From Clostridium sp. KNHs205 (lineage in GTDB: Bacteria; Bacillota; Clostridia; Lachnospirales; Lachnospiraceae), in contig NZ_JNLE01000005.1 in assembly GCF_000702945.1 (NCBI RefSeq), positions 310,001-374,000 on the forward strand: 64,000 nucleotides of DNA. The letters are read 5' to 3'. The translations under genes were made by a program, and so were the position numbers. Under the pieces are notes generated by a model. It was not told where the DNA came from and made no database searches. It saw only the letters and a program-made list of their open reading frames with translations. Below are positions 9,100 to 17,625 of this stretch, one piece after another (the first letter of the stretch is position 1; the number at the start of each line of letters is the position of its first letter).

Positions 9100-9198
9100 T
9101 CTATTCCTCGAAAAATACTGATAGGAAGGGAATTTCCAACACATCTGATTCTTACGTACTCAAGTGGGAACTCAAGATTGATTTATATTTGTGAAAGA

Positions 9199-9537
9199 TT
9201 ATGAAGTAACTTGAAGCAAACGACGCAACTCTTTATGTATATGCCATACATTATCCCCGAAGTTACTTACTAAGGAAATAATGAGACCTTCATCATCACA
9301 AGATGATTCAAAGCTTACACCTAGATCACTACCTTGAAAATATGGAATATTAACTGGACTTATCCAAAATCTATAACCGTATTCATTAGTACTAACCTTT
9401 GATGACAAAATTTCTGAAACTATTGATTTATGTACTATATCTCCATTCTTAAGGTGAGTCCAGAAAGTATCAATATCATCAACTGTTGTGAATGCGCATC
9501 CAGCTATAAATAATCTTTCGTTCGTGATTGATAACAA
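9199..9537 (-). pseudogene. C-terminal fragment of a serine beta-lactamase-like hydrolase
   Basis: About 110 residues that correspond to the last third of class C beta-lactamase-like serine hydrolases (DD-peptidase or esterase homologues). Visible are GCAFTTVDDIDTFW, the YGYRFWIS strand, a QGSDLGVSFES segment in place of the usual HGG/HTG box, and a final ISLVSNFGDNVW strand. The catalytic SxxK and YxN regions, which should lie upstream, are missing, and no RBS precedes the first ATG. It is a dead remnant within the tRNA-remnant region. Confidence 0.7.
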
Positions 9538-9584
9538 CTATGAAGTAAATATATATGCGCATTATGCTTATACTGCGTATATAG

Positions 9585-10457
9585 TTACTTTTTCTTGATT
9601 GGAATCCAAATTTCAAACGTATATTCTTCGCTTTGCGAATCTCCTGGCGGATAAATTTCTATTGATGTCTTCATTGACTGTTCATATCCACTTGACGGAA
9701 GCCATTCAGTGAAAATTTTCGTATAAAGCGCTCCAATACCACTTGGCATAGTACCTTTGCCTTTGAACTTTACCCATGTTCCAGCCGGTATTTCAAAATA
9801 GTCAAATCCTGGATACTCACCGCCTGCGTCCTCTGCACCAATTGACATAACCAAGTCACCGTTTTCTAAATTATGAGCTAGACCGATCTGCCAAAGGGGC
9901 GCTCGATACAGATGATGTTTGCATGCAAGTATTTGGTCAGGCGATCCACCTAATTTTTCATCAGGTATGTCTATGAATTTTTCCCATGCATTCGTCCAAG
10001 CATCCTTGGCTTGAATAACAGTATACGAAAACCCCACGCACTTAATAGTACTTATTTCTTCGATTTGATAATCCATGTTGACAACTCCTTTAATTGTAAT
10101 TTGAAAGTCGATACATGGATACATTCTTAGTGTAACACCTTTTGCAAATGCTTCTTTTGGTGACACACCATGCATCTCTCGAAATGCACGAGCAAATGAT
10201 TCTGGAGAGTTATAACCATATTTAAGAGCAATATCAATAACTTTGACATTTCCGTTTTGTAATTCCAAGGCGGCTAGCGACAGCCTCCTGTTACGTACAT
10301 ATTCTGTAAGTGATATACCTACTACGTATGAAAATATTCTTCCAAATTGATATACATCACAGCAAACTATTTTTGCTACATCGGTAAGATTAAAGTCATC
10401 GGTAATATGCTCTTCGATATAATTTATAACTTCTGTCATTCGATTCAAAAATTCCAT
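9585..10457 (-). CDS. AraC-family regulator with GyrI-like effector-binding domain
   Basis: A 290-residue one-component regulator. The N-terminal 105 residues hold the two AraC helix-turn-helix units (NLTDVAKIVCCDVYQFGRIF and KVIDIALKYGYNSPESFARAFR). The rest is a GyrI/BmrR-type ligand domain (starts MDYQIEEIS, ends FEIWIPIKKK), which binds small, often toxic, hydrophobic compounds in SoxS/Rob-like proteins such as Rob. I chose the internal ATG (MEFLNRMTE) because AAAGGACGG precedes it; the longer frame would run into a hairpin. It probably responds to a drug or xenobiotic. No transporter lies next to it. Confidence 0.88.
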   Translation of the reverse strand: MEFLNRMTEVINYIEEHITDDFNLTDVAKIVCCDVYQFGRIFSYVVGISLTEYVRNRRLSLAALELQNGNVKVIDIALKYGYNSPESFARAFREMHGVSPKEAFAKGVTLRMYPCIDFQITIKGVVNMDYQIEEISTIKCVGFSYTVIQAKDAWTNAWEKFIDIPDEKLGGSPDQILACKHHLYRAPLWQIGLAHNLENGDLVMSIGAEDAGGEYPGFDYFEIPAGTWVKFKGKGTMPSGIGALYTKIFTEWLPSSGYEQSMKTSIEIYPPGDSQSEEYTFEIWIPIKKK

Positions 10458-10500
10458 ATCATACCGTCCTTTCGTAATAAGGATACAATAACTAAAAAAT

Positions 10501-10539
10501 AATAACCTTACATTTTTAAAACAAATCTGCAAGGTTATT
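10501..10539 (-). terminator. Terminator-like hairpin upstream of the AraC-GyrI gene
   Basis: Perfect 9-bp stem aataacctt / aaggttatt. On the minus strand it is followed by TATTTTTTAG. It lies about 45 bases before the AraC start, so it either closes a lost upstream unit or acts as a leader attenuator. The rest of the 470-base gap up to the next tRNA remnant holds no gene that I can see. Confidence 0.6.
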
Positions 10540-10884
10540 GTTAATAGGTCTTTCTAGCTATATTTGATTATATAAAAAATATTCAATTCGCCATTGTAAT
10601 TAACTGAGACAAACATAATGGTACAAATCTTTAAATCTTAATAATAACTCAATATTTCTAACATCAACTATTATATCACCCAATATCACACATGGCAACA
10701 TATACCAATAATGCTTATATTGCAAAATTGTTCTTTAATATGAAGTCAACCTGTTTCAGACACCTACATACTGAACAATAAAGGTAAAGAGGAAACTAAC
10801 AAGAACAAGTGTAAATGCTCTTTCAGACATGAATGAATGGACTTGGCATACTCAAGGATACTCAAAACTCCCTAAACGAAAAAA

Positions 10885-10918
10885 CGCCAGAAGCCTCTTA
10901 AATAAAGGACTTCTGACG
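10885..10918 (-). terminator. Rho-independent terminator (repeat family)
   Basis: Stem cgccagaagcc / ggacttctgacg, followed on the minus strand by TTTTTTCG. A nearly identical hairpin closes the RiPP operon at 41.8 kb. It sits directly downstream of a tRNA-Gly remnant. Confidence 0.75.
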
Positions 10919-10929
10919 AATTAAGAAGA

Positions 10930-10949
10930 ACGCGAGACGGGATTCGAAC
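10930..10949 (-). other. tRNA-Gly 3'-end remnant (youngest copy)
   Basis: Nineteen bases (cgcgagacgggattcgaac on the plus strand) are identical to the 3' end of the tRNA-Gly 130 bases further on. The match stops inside the T arm. The flank shares attcct...aaatactgata with the flank of the remnant at 9.08 kb. Confidence 0.75.
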
Positions 10950-11030
10950 AATTCCTGCACACACAAATACTGATAAATAGGAGGTTTGTGGCTTCTGTTA
11001 TTTATCTGCACACATGTTTTTCAAGTAACA

Positions 11031-11070
11031 AAAAATCGCTAATCCTTAATTTTATAAAGATTAGCGATAC
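11031..11070 (-). terminator. Terminator of tRNA-Gly
   Basis: Stem atcgctaatc / gattagcgat, then TTTTTTG on the minus strand, ten bases downstream of the tRNA. A closely related hairpin ends the 5'-nucleotidase gene at 47.3 kb. Confidence 0.75.
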
Positions 11071-11080
11071 TTTTCAATTA

Positions 11081-11152
11081 AGCGCGAGACGGGATTCGAA
11101 CCCGCGACCCTCGCCTTGGCAAGGCGATACTCCACCACTGAGCCACTCGCGC
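11081..11152 (-). tRNA. tRNA-Gly (anticodon GCC)
   Basis: A 72-base cloverleaf: acceptor GCGCGAG/CTCGCGC, D arm with GGCTCAGTGGTGGAGT, anticodon stem TCGCC/GGCGA around TTGCCAA (anticodon GCC), T arm GCGGG TTCGAAT CCCGT, discriminator T. The CCA end is not encoded. An identical gene lies at 54.7 kb. Three partial copies of its 3' end precede it on the plus-strand side. Confidence 0.95.
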
Positions 11153-11242
11153 ATGTTTGTATTCATTTTAGTACTTTTTAATACTATGTACCGAACACAA
11201 ACAATATTATAGTACAAACTTAATTCAATGTCAACAACTTTT

Positions 11243-11662
11243 TTAGTCTCTTTCAAGAAATCTCATTTTGCTGGTTGGAACCGGTTTCTCACCTATCTGA
11301 TATTCATCTACCTGTAAAGTTTTTCTCATCTCTCCACTTAGAGAATCTGCACAGGATCTACAGAACCTACCATATTTGATGCTTTCACCACATATCTCAC
11401 AATTGATAAATATTGGTGAATTATCGGCAATAATAAGACGTCCTTCTTTTAAATAATTTCTGATTCTTATAACTCGCACTCCGGTTTCTTTTGAGACCTC
11501 CATAATTGTAGCAAGAGGATGTTCATATATGTAATTTTTCACTGTCTGAAACTCATTTTCGTCCTCTTTTTTACAATTCTCACAGATGCACTTTCCTATA
11601 CCTGTATAAAGAAACATATTGCCGCATCTTAAGCAACTCTGTAATCCGCCGTCTTTTGCCAT
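11243..11662 (-). CDS. YvyF/TIGR03826-like zinc-ribbon protein of the flagellar region
   Basis: A 139-residue protein with an N-terminal zinc knuckle (CLRCGNMF ... CICENC, residues about 10-30), a winged-helix-like middle (ATIMEVSKETGVRVIRIRNYLKEGRL) and a second cysteine cluster (CEICGESIKYGRFCRSC). This layout matches the YvyF family, usually found in flagellar operons of Bacillus and Clostridia near flgM. Here no flagellar genes are next to it, but a chemotaxis receptor and an EAL-HDOD gene are close by. It has a GGGGGAT RBS. The role is likely motility regulation; the direct biochemical function is not known to me. Confidence 0.75.
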   Translation of the reverse strand: MAKDGGLQSCLRCGNMFLYTGIGKCICENCKKEDENEFQTVKNYIYEHPLATIMEVSKETGVRVIRIRNYLKEGRLIIADNSPIFINCEICGESIKYGRFCRSCADSLSGEMRKTLQVDEYQIGEKPVPTSKMRFLERD

Positions 11663-11809
11663 GAGACAATCCCCCTATCTTATTAAGTTCTTGGCGGGGC
11701 CGCTATGCACTGTAATATGACATATTCTGCATAGTCTGATAATTATATTAGCATATTCTCTTTCCAAAGTAAACGTTAAGATAGTACTACAATAATAATT
11801 ATAATTATC

Positions 11810-13021
11810 TCAATCTGTTAACGACCGCTGCCATTTAAGAGCTTCCAGATAAAGCCTCATATACTTTTCTGCTGATAACATGGGATATTCGGATTCTTTT
11901 TTCAGCTGATTCCATTTTGCCTGTTCCAGTGCAAGTACGATATTAAGATACCATCTTAACTGATTGTTTTTTCCGGTTAAAGCTTCCCACACATTATGGG
12001 ATAAAGGTAATCCTTCCAAGGCCTTGTCCATACTGGTATTCATGAGAATATCAATTGCTGAGAACATCCCGCTGATAAAGTAATCAGACTCTCCTTTTAT
12101 ACGAAGCTCTTTTGCAATCAAGGATAGCATTTTCCCCCTGACCATGGAATTTTTAACGAGTTCTGCATTCTCCGTGCATTGCACTCCTCTTAACATCATA
12201 AGGTATATCCAGCGTTTTAAATCATCTATCCCTAAAAACGTCAACCCCTGTTTAATATTACTAATGCGATACTTGGAGCCATAATACACCGAATTCGCCA
12301 TTTTCAAGAATTTATACGAGAGCCCCACATCCTGTTGAATGATTTCAGCTATACTTCCATAATCAATGGGGTCTAAATGAAGTTCATTCATAACACGCAC
12401 CAGATTGACATTAAGAACTCCGATATCTTTTAGATTCTCCATAACCGGTTTGCTGAAATAATATCCTTGAAACAGCTTAAATCCCATGTCCATAGCACGT
12501 TGATGTTCTTCTCTGGTCTCCACCTTTTCAGCCAGAAAAATGATACGTTTCCCAAATTGATCTATCATTTGTTGAATTCCTTTACCCTGTATGGCAGGAA
12601 ATTCAACCTTTATTATATCAGCCAATTCAATAAGCGGTATATATTCTTTTGAGTACTGCTCCAGTATGAAATCATCCAACGCCAATATGTAGCCCTTCTC
12701 CTTTAGTTTGCGGCAAGCTTCCAAGACCTTCTCATTGGGTTCAACCTTTTCTAGTATTTCAATTACAACCTTATCCTTGGGTAACACATATACCAGATCA
12801 CTTAAGATAAGATTCTGTGAAAAATTAATAAATCCTCTCTTCTGCTCCGTAAGTTCCTGAAACCCAAATACCATAAAGGTATTATTAATCAGGTTCGTTG
12901 TCGCCTGGTCATCATCAGTACCTTCAAAATAATTATTTCTGCTCTGTCTGTAAAGAAGTTCATATCCATACACTTTCATATTACGGTTGAAAATCGGCTG
13001 TCTGGCAATAAATACGTCCAT
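11810..13021 (-). CDS. EAL-HDOD signalling protein (YuxH family)
   Basis: A 403-residue protein: an EAL-type barrel at about 1-200 (MDVFIARQPIFNRN ... YGYELLYRQ, ALDDFILEQYS) followed by an HDOD domain at about 205-400 (QQDVGLSYKFLKMANSVYYG). In the EAL motif the sequence is ELL, and several catalytic acids of c-di-GMP phosphodiesterases are altered, as is usual in this family; many members (for example CdgJ-type) act in motility without enzyme activity. I chose the internal ATG because GGGAGGG precedes it. It probably links c-di-GMP or protein partners to motility control. Confidence 0.88.
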   Translation of the reverse strand: MDVFIARQPIFNRNMKVYGYELLYRQSRNNYFEGTDDDQATTNLINNTFMVFGFQELTEQKRGFINFSQNLILSDLVYVLPKDKVVIEILEKVEPNEKVLEACRKLKEKGYILALDDFILEQYSKEYIPLIELADIIKVEFPAIQGKGIQQMIDQFGKRIIFLAEKVETREEHQRAMDMGFKLFQGYYFSKPVMENLKDIGVLNVNLVRVMNELHLDPIDYGSIAEIIQQDVGLSYKFLKMANSVYYGSKYRISNIKQGLTFLGIDDLKRWIYLMMLRGVQCTENAELVKNSMVRGKMLSLIAKELRIKGESDYFISGMFSAIDILMNTSMDKALEGLPLSHNVWEALTGKNNQLRWYLNIVLALEQAKWNQLKKESEYPMLSAEKYMRLYLEALKWQRSLTD

Positions 13022-13433
13022 ATACCCTCCCATTGCATGTGAAATAAAATTTTGCTTATAACCTTTTTTAATATTTCCAGCTTCCCCAAAGCATTCCATG
13101 TCTATCCAATTTTTTTCAATTTGTATGTACCACTATTATATACTATATTACGAAAAATGTAGATAGAAAATTGCAATCTTCGTATATTTTCGTATATTTT
13201 AATATATTATGTTGTTTTTAGTTGAATTATGGCACATGTCATCAAGCAATAACTGTGACTGAGATTAAGGTATCCAACATGTCTATATCAAATATATATT
13301 GTTGAGATTTTTTAGGTATAGAACGGTAGTTGGCTAGATTTTTTTGTAGTACAATATATCAACACATATTTTTTATTTTGATAAGTATTTAGATTACGTC
13401 TAATAATAGTGAACTGTGTAAATGGGAGGTTAT
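13022..13433. other. Intergenic stretch, promoter region only
   Basis: Divergent gap between the EAL-HDOD gene and a small ORF. It contains a short tandem repeat of cgtatatttt near 13.19 kb and AT-rich promoter-like DNA. No RNA gene seen. Confidence 0.45.
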
Positions 13434-13678
13434 ATGTATATTAAACAATTAACAAAAGATGAAAAAGAAGCGTTAGAATCCAGGCGAGCTAAAATCAAGA
13501 CATATCAAGAAAATGAAATTTGCTTTTCTTGCACTTTCAACTATTTCCATGGCTAAAAGGAGAGACTATAGGATATCATAATTTTACAAAAGAAGAAGGA
13601 ATCCTCATGGATTATAAAGAAGAAGCTGAACTATATACAGTTAAGTTGAAAGATATGTTAAGTGGAATATTACATTAA
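13434..13678 (+). pseudogene. Short broken ORF pair, unidentified
   Basis: An ATG with GGGAGG at good spacing opens a 40-codon frame starting MYIKQLTKDEKEALESRR and ending in TAA. In another frame, coding-like sequence continues without a start of its own (LKGETIGYHNFTKEEGILM, DYKEEAELYTVKLK) to a TAA at the end of the feature. This looks like one short gene split by a frameshift or internal deletion. I do not recognise the protein. It could instead be two unrelated small ORFs. Confidence 0.4.
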
Positions 13679-13790
13679 TTTTTCACATTGCCTGCTCTTT
13701 GCCTTAAGCCATATATAAACCTTATAACCCTTATATGTCACTTGATTTTCGAACATATGTTTGTTATAATGTTTGAAGGAGGTGTTTTAA

Positions 13791-14078
13791 ATGCCATTTA
13801 ACGATTCGTCCAAGGATAACAAGTCAACTCAATTAATTTCCGGTCAGCCGATTAGTGTTGCTGCAGTCTTCAATCCCTTAGGTGATCTTAAGCCTCTATA
13901 TATTTCTATAACTGATTTATACAGTAATACCTGTAAGGTAAAGATTGACTGTATCAAATATAGAAAAGAGATACGTGGCGGATTCTCCTTTTGCTGTGGC
14001 TATACAATAGGTTCTATCCAGAAGGAATTACTACTGACTTATTATGTGAAAGATCATATGTGGCGTCTGGAGGATTAA
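13791..14078 (+). CDS. Small hypothetical protein
   Basis: A 95-residue protein with a very strong ribosome site (GGAGGTG seven bases before ATG). The sequence alternates short beta-type stretches (PISVAAVFNPLGDLKPLYISI, split here by no motif I know) with a central CKVKIDCIKY and a later FSFCCGYTIGS, giving four cysteines. No signal peptide. The layout suggests a single small beta-barrel or zinc-binding fold. Function unknown; it has its own promoter region and faces a terminator. Confidence 0.6.
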   Translation: MPFNDSSKDNKSTQLISGQPISVAAVFNPLGDLKPLYISITDLYSNTCKVKIDCIKYRKEIRGGFSFCCGYTIGSIQKELLLTYYVKDHMWRLED

Positions 14079-14147
14079 CGTATTTCATTCATAAGATAAG
14101 CTCAAGGGTTTCCATACCTTGTATTAATATAAATATAAACCGGGCAT

Positions 14148-14187
14148 AAAAAACGCTATACACAGGATAAATGCTGTATAGCGCTGC
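14148..14187 (-). terminator. Rho-independent terminator of the AraC gene
   Basis: Stem gcgctataca / tgtatagcg with an 11-base loop; on the minus strand TTTTTTATG follows. It is placed 18 bases after the stop of the AraC gene upstream of it. Confidence 0.8.
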
Positions 14188-14204
14188 CCATTTCTATAAA
14201 TCCT

Positions 14205-15032
14205 TTACTGCATAAGATTTCTAAACTCCGAGGGGCTAAGGTTCACCAGTTTACGAAAAATAGTACAGAAATAACTAACATCCTGAAATCCTGTCATTAT
14301 TGCAATTTCTTTTATCTGCATATCCCGATGCTGGATTATCAATTCCTTGCTCTTTCTTATTCTTACCATATTAATATATTCCGTAACTGTATGAGAAGTT
14401 ATGTTTTTAAAAGAGTGGCAAAGGTGTTGAGGTGTGATTCCTGCAACCTCGGCTAATTCTGTCAAGGTCAGAGGTTTATTATAATATTCTTCAATATACT
14501 GCAATACTGGTTTTAATCTGTTATATTTATTTGAAATACTGTTATCCGTTTTATCTGCTATAAATTCCAGTAAATCCATCAGAATCTCATATGCCATTCG
14601 TGAAGCTTCGGTTTTTTTAGCCGGATTACCCATGTTTTCAGCTTCATATATTCTTACGATTTTATCAGATACTCCATGGGGTTTCGTAATGAAATAAACC
14701 CCAGAGTTCTTTATCTTTGCTGTTTGCTGAATAAATTTTTCAACATTTTCCCCTCCAAAGATTACCCAGTCTACTTCCCATGATTCACTTATTGCAGAGT
14801 ATTCATGAGCTTCTTCTGGAAACAGGAGCATTCCCTGGTTTTCTGATACTGTAAATGTACGCTTGCCTATCTTTAATTCACCGCTTCCATGCCGGCACTG
14901 TATCCATTGATAATAAGGAAAACCATTGGGACGGTTTATGTGTTCCTGCTCATAACTGCATCCCACCCCGATAATATAATAAGGCAGCGATGTATCAAAT
15001 TCTGTTATCATGGGAAATACCATTTTCTTCAT
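14205..15032 (-). CDS. AraC-family regulator, probable regulator of the GH42 gene
   Basis: A 275-residue protein: an N-terminal cupin sensor (about 1-160, with QCRHGSGELKIGKRTF and LLFPEEAHEYSAI) and C-terminal double helix-turn-helix (TLTELAEVAGITPQHLCHSF; IKEIAIMTGFQDVSYFCTIFRK). This is the layout of sugar-responsive activators. It is divergent from a beta-galactosidase gene, and the 390-base gap between them carries four copies of an accaatctaa box. It most likely activates that gene in response to a galactoside. Confidence 0.87.
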   Translation of the reverse strand: MKKMVFPMITEFDTSLPYYIIGVGCSYEQEHINRPNGFPYYQWIQCRHGSGELKIGKRTFTVSENQGMLLFPEEAHEYSAISESWEVDWVIFGGENVEKFIQQTAKIKNSGVYFITKPHGVSDKIVRIYEAENMGNPAKKTEASRMAYEILMDLLEFIADKTDNSISNKYNRLKPVLQYIEEYYNKPLTLTELAEVAGITPQHLCHSFKNITSHTVTEYINMVRIRKSKELIIQHRDMQIKEIAIMTGFQDVSYFCTIFRKLVNLSPSEFRNLMQ

Positions 15033-15158
15033 AGATGCTTCTCCTTGCGTATACTTACTCCTATTTACTAATCTAATGCTGACTTTCGTTAATCATATCA
15101 TTACTTTAAATCGAAATAAAAAAATATTTTCCAACGACTTCTTTTATGATTAAATGTA

Positions 15159-15282
15159 TAGCAAACTGTTATATGAAAACCAATCTAATTTTTATATATA
15201 TACCAAACTGTTATATGTAAACCAATCTAACTTTTATATATATACCAATCTAACTTTTATATGTATACCACTCTAACTTATG
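15159..15282. promoter_or_regulatory. Repeated box array between the AraC regulator and the GH42 gene
   Basis: The word accaatctaa (last copy accactctaa) starts at 15179, 15221, 15244 and 15267, spaced 42, 23 and 23 bases. A second word, caaactgttatatg, occurs at 15162 and 15204. The spacing of about two helical turns puts the copies on one face of the DNA, as expected for AraC-type half-sites. The remainder of the gap (15033-15424) holds only promoter-like AT-rich DNA. Confidence 0.55.
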
Positions 15283-15424
15283 CATAGATACAATCTTAAT
15301 ATTCTCACATCCTAATTAAAATACTCTGATTGATATAGTATTTATTAAATGATAACATATTAATATAGTAATACTGGAATCAATATTATATATCATTAAA
15401 ATTATAAATGAAAGGATTTTTGTG

Positions 15425-17428
15425 ATGAACAAGTTATTATATGGCGTTGCGTACTATGATGAATATATGCCCTATGAAAGATTACAGGAAGATATTAAGA
15501 TGATGAAAGCGGCTGGTATTAATGTGGTGAGAATTGCTGAGTCCACCTGGAGTACCTTAGAACCTCAGGAGGGAATCTTTCATTTCCATCATATAGACCG
15601 TGTCCTTGCTGCCATGGAAGCTGCTGATATTAAGGTTATAATCGGAACTCCAACCTATGCAGTTCCAACCTGGATGGTCAAGGCGCATCCTGACGTGCTG
15701 GCCATTACTCCTCAGGGTCAGAACAAATATGGTCCCAGACAGAATATGGATATCACAAATCCTACTTATCTTTACTATTCAGAACGAGTTATCCGAAAAT
15801 TAATGGAGCATGTAAAGGATCATCCCAGTGTCATTGGATATCAGGTCGATAATGAAACCAAACACTATAATGCCTGTGGCCCCAATGTCCAGCACCGATT
15901 CATAAAATATCTAAAAACTAAATTTGATAATATTGAAGACCTTAATAAAGCCTATGGCTTTGACTATTGGAGTAACCGCATAAACGACTGGAACGACTTC
16001 CCAGATGTGACTGCCACTATTAACGGAAGTTTATCTTCTGAATTTGCAAGATTTCAAAGAAGTCTTGTCACGGAATTCTTAGGCTGGCAAGCTGAGATAA
16101 TACGTGAGTATAAAAGAGACGAACAGTTTATTACCCACAATTTTGACTTTGCCTGGAGAGGTCATTCCTATGGCATCCAGACTGATGTGAATCATTTCGA
16201 CGCTGCAAGATCACTTGATATTGCCGGTGTAGACATCTATCATCCTTCACAGGAAGAGCTTACCGGCAGAGAGATTTCCTTTGGTGGAGATGTTGCCCGC
16301 TCTATGAAACGGGATAACTATTTTGTTATTGAAACTGAAGCACAGGCTTTTGCAGGCTGGGTTCCTTTTCCCGGGCAGCTTAAACTACAAGCTTTCAGCC
16401 ACCTGGCCTCTGGCGCGAATATGGTGGCATACTGGCACTGGCATTCTCTTCATAACGCAATTGAAACCTACTGGAAAGGTTTATTAAGTCATGACTTTCA
16501 ACCAAATCCAGCTTATGAAGAAGCAAAAATAATCGGAAAGGCATTTGATAGACTAAGTTCGAAACTGATTAACCTTAAAAAGCAAAACAAGGTTGCCGTG
16601 CTTTTCAGCAATGAGTCCCTTACTGCCCTCAATTCCTTTTCAGGCTTTAACGAAGGATTGGAATATAATACAGTGCTTCGTCGAATGTATGATGCCTTAT
16701 ATAATCTGAATGTGCCTTGCGATTTTATCGACCCTTCCAGCGAGACGATCGAGGATTATTCTCTCATATTGGTACCGGCTTTATACTCCGCTCCGGATAG
16801 TCTTCTTAATCGCCTGAATGCATATGTAGAAAATGGGGGAAATATTGTTTATGGCTTAAGAAGTGGGTTTACTGATGATAATGTCAAGGTCAGAGCTTCT
16901 AAGCAGCCAGGTATAATAGAAAAAGCTTGTGGTATATCCTATTCTCAGTTTGTTTCAGCCAAAAATATTACCTTAAAGGATTATACCTATCAAATAGATA
17001 GTACTGAGACAAATGTTCAGACAATTATTGAGCTGCTGACACCTGAAACTGCCAAAGTACTTGCTCGTTATGATCATCCCTACTGGGGAGAATATGCAGC
17101 GATTACGCAGAATCAATATGGTACGGGAACTGCCACTTATATCGGCTGTCTGCCTGGAGCAGATCTAATGGAAGCAATATTAAAGCCTATCCTTTCCAAT
17201 GCCGGTGTCTGGGACAAGGACCAGGAGCTTCACTTCCCCTTAATCACCAAATCCGGTATGAACCAGGAAGGCAAAAAACTTCATTACTACTTTAACTATT
17301 CTATGGAATCCCATTCCTTTGAATATCCTTATGGTTCAGGAACAGAACTGCTTTCAGAGTTAACCATTCCTGCAAATGCACATATACTTCTTGAACCTTG
17401 GGGAATCCGTATTATAGAAGAAAACTGA
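15425..17428 (+). CDS. Beta-galactosidase, glycoside hydrolase family 42
   Basis: A 667-residue intracellular enzyme (no signal peptide) that cleaves terminal beta-galactosides. Domain A is a TIM barrel at about 1-375 with the acid/base in YQVDNETKHYN (Glu about 144) and the nucleophile in FVIETEAQAF (Glu about 305); domain B (about 385-595) is the Rossmann-like trimerisation domain (VLFSNESLTALNSF), and a small beta domain ends the protein. Full family length. Of GTG and ATG starts one codon apart I prefer the ATG, eight bases after AAAGGA. It is single-gene, divergent from an AraC regulator, and closed by a strong terminator. Confidence 0.93.
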   Translation: MNKLLYGVAYYDEYMPYERLQEDIKMMKAAGINVVRIAESTWSTLEPQEGIFHFHHIDRVLAAMEAADIKVIIGTPTYAVPTWMVKAHPDVLAITPQGQNKYGPRQNMDITNPTYLYYSERVIRKLMEHVKDHPSVIGYQVDNETKHYNACGPNVQHRFIKYLKTKFDNIEDLNKAYGFDYWSNRINDWNDFPDVTATINGSLSSEFARFQRSLVTEFLGWQAEIIREYKRDEQFITHNFDFAWRGHSYGIQTDVNHFDAARSLDIAGVDIYHPSQEELTGREISFGGDVARSMKRDNYFVIETEAQAFAGWVPFPGQLKLQAFSHLASGANMVAYWHWHSLHNAIETYWKGLLSHDFQPNPAYEEAKIIGKAFDRLSSKLINLKKQNKVAVLFSNESLTALNSFSGFNEGLEYNTVLRRMYDALYNLNVPCDFIDPSSETIEDYSLILVPALYSAPDSLLNRLNAYVENGGNIVYGLRSGFTDDNVKVRASKQPGIIEKACGISYSQFVSAKNITLKDYTYQIDSTETNVQTIIELLTPETAKVLARYDHPYWGEYAAITQNQYGTGTATYIGCLPGADLMEAILKPILSNAGVWDKDQELHFPLITKSGMNQEGKKLHYYFNYSMESHSFEYPYGSGTELLSELTIPANAHILLEPWGIRIIEEN

Positions 17429-17550
17429 TAAAAACCTGGAAACCTGGAGATGCACACAATCTTTTCAAGAACTTTTCAAAAATAGGACATAATTAAAGGC
17501 TATACTTAGAGCATAAGTTAGCACACCTTATAAATAAAACTTTTTTCATA

Positions 17551-17590
17551 AAGGCCAGCAGGTTTTATTTGCTGGCCCCTCCTCTTTTCA
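17551..17590 (+). terminator. Rho-independent terminator
   Basis: Stem ggccagca / tgctggcc with a 9-base loop, followed by cctcctctttt. It lies between the GH42 gene and the convergent AAC(3)-like gene and may serve both strands, since an A/T tract also flanks the other side. Confidence 0.8.
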
Positions 17591-17625
17591 CTGGTATCAT
17601 TGTCAGTGCAGCTTAAATAAACTGA

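Noticed and set aside
7165..10949. Additional functional tRNA genes
   Set aside because: Only the T arm and acceptor 3' strand are present; no anticodon or D arm can be folded.
15159..15282. Possible CRISPR-like repeat
   Set aside because: Units are short, spacers are themselves repeats, and the array sits in a divergent promoter region.
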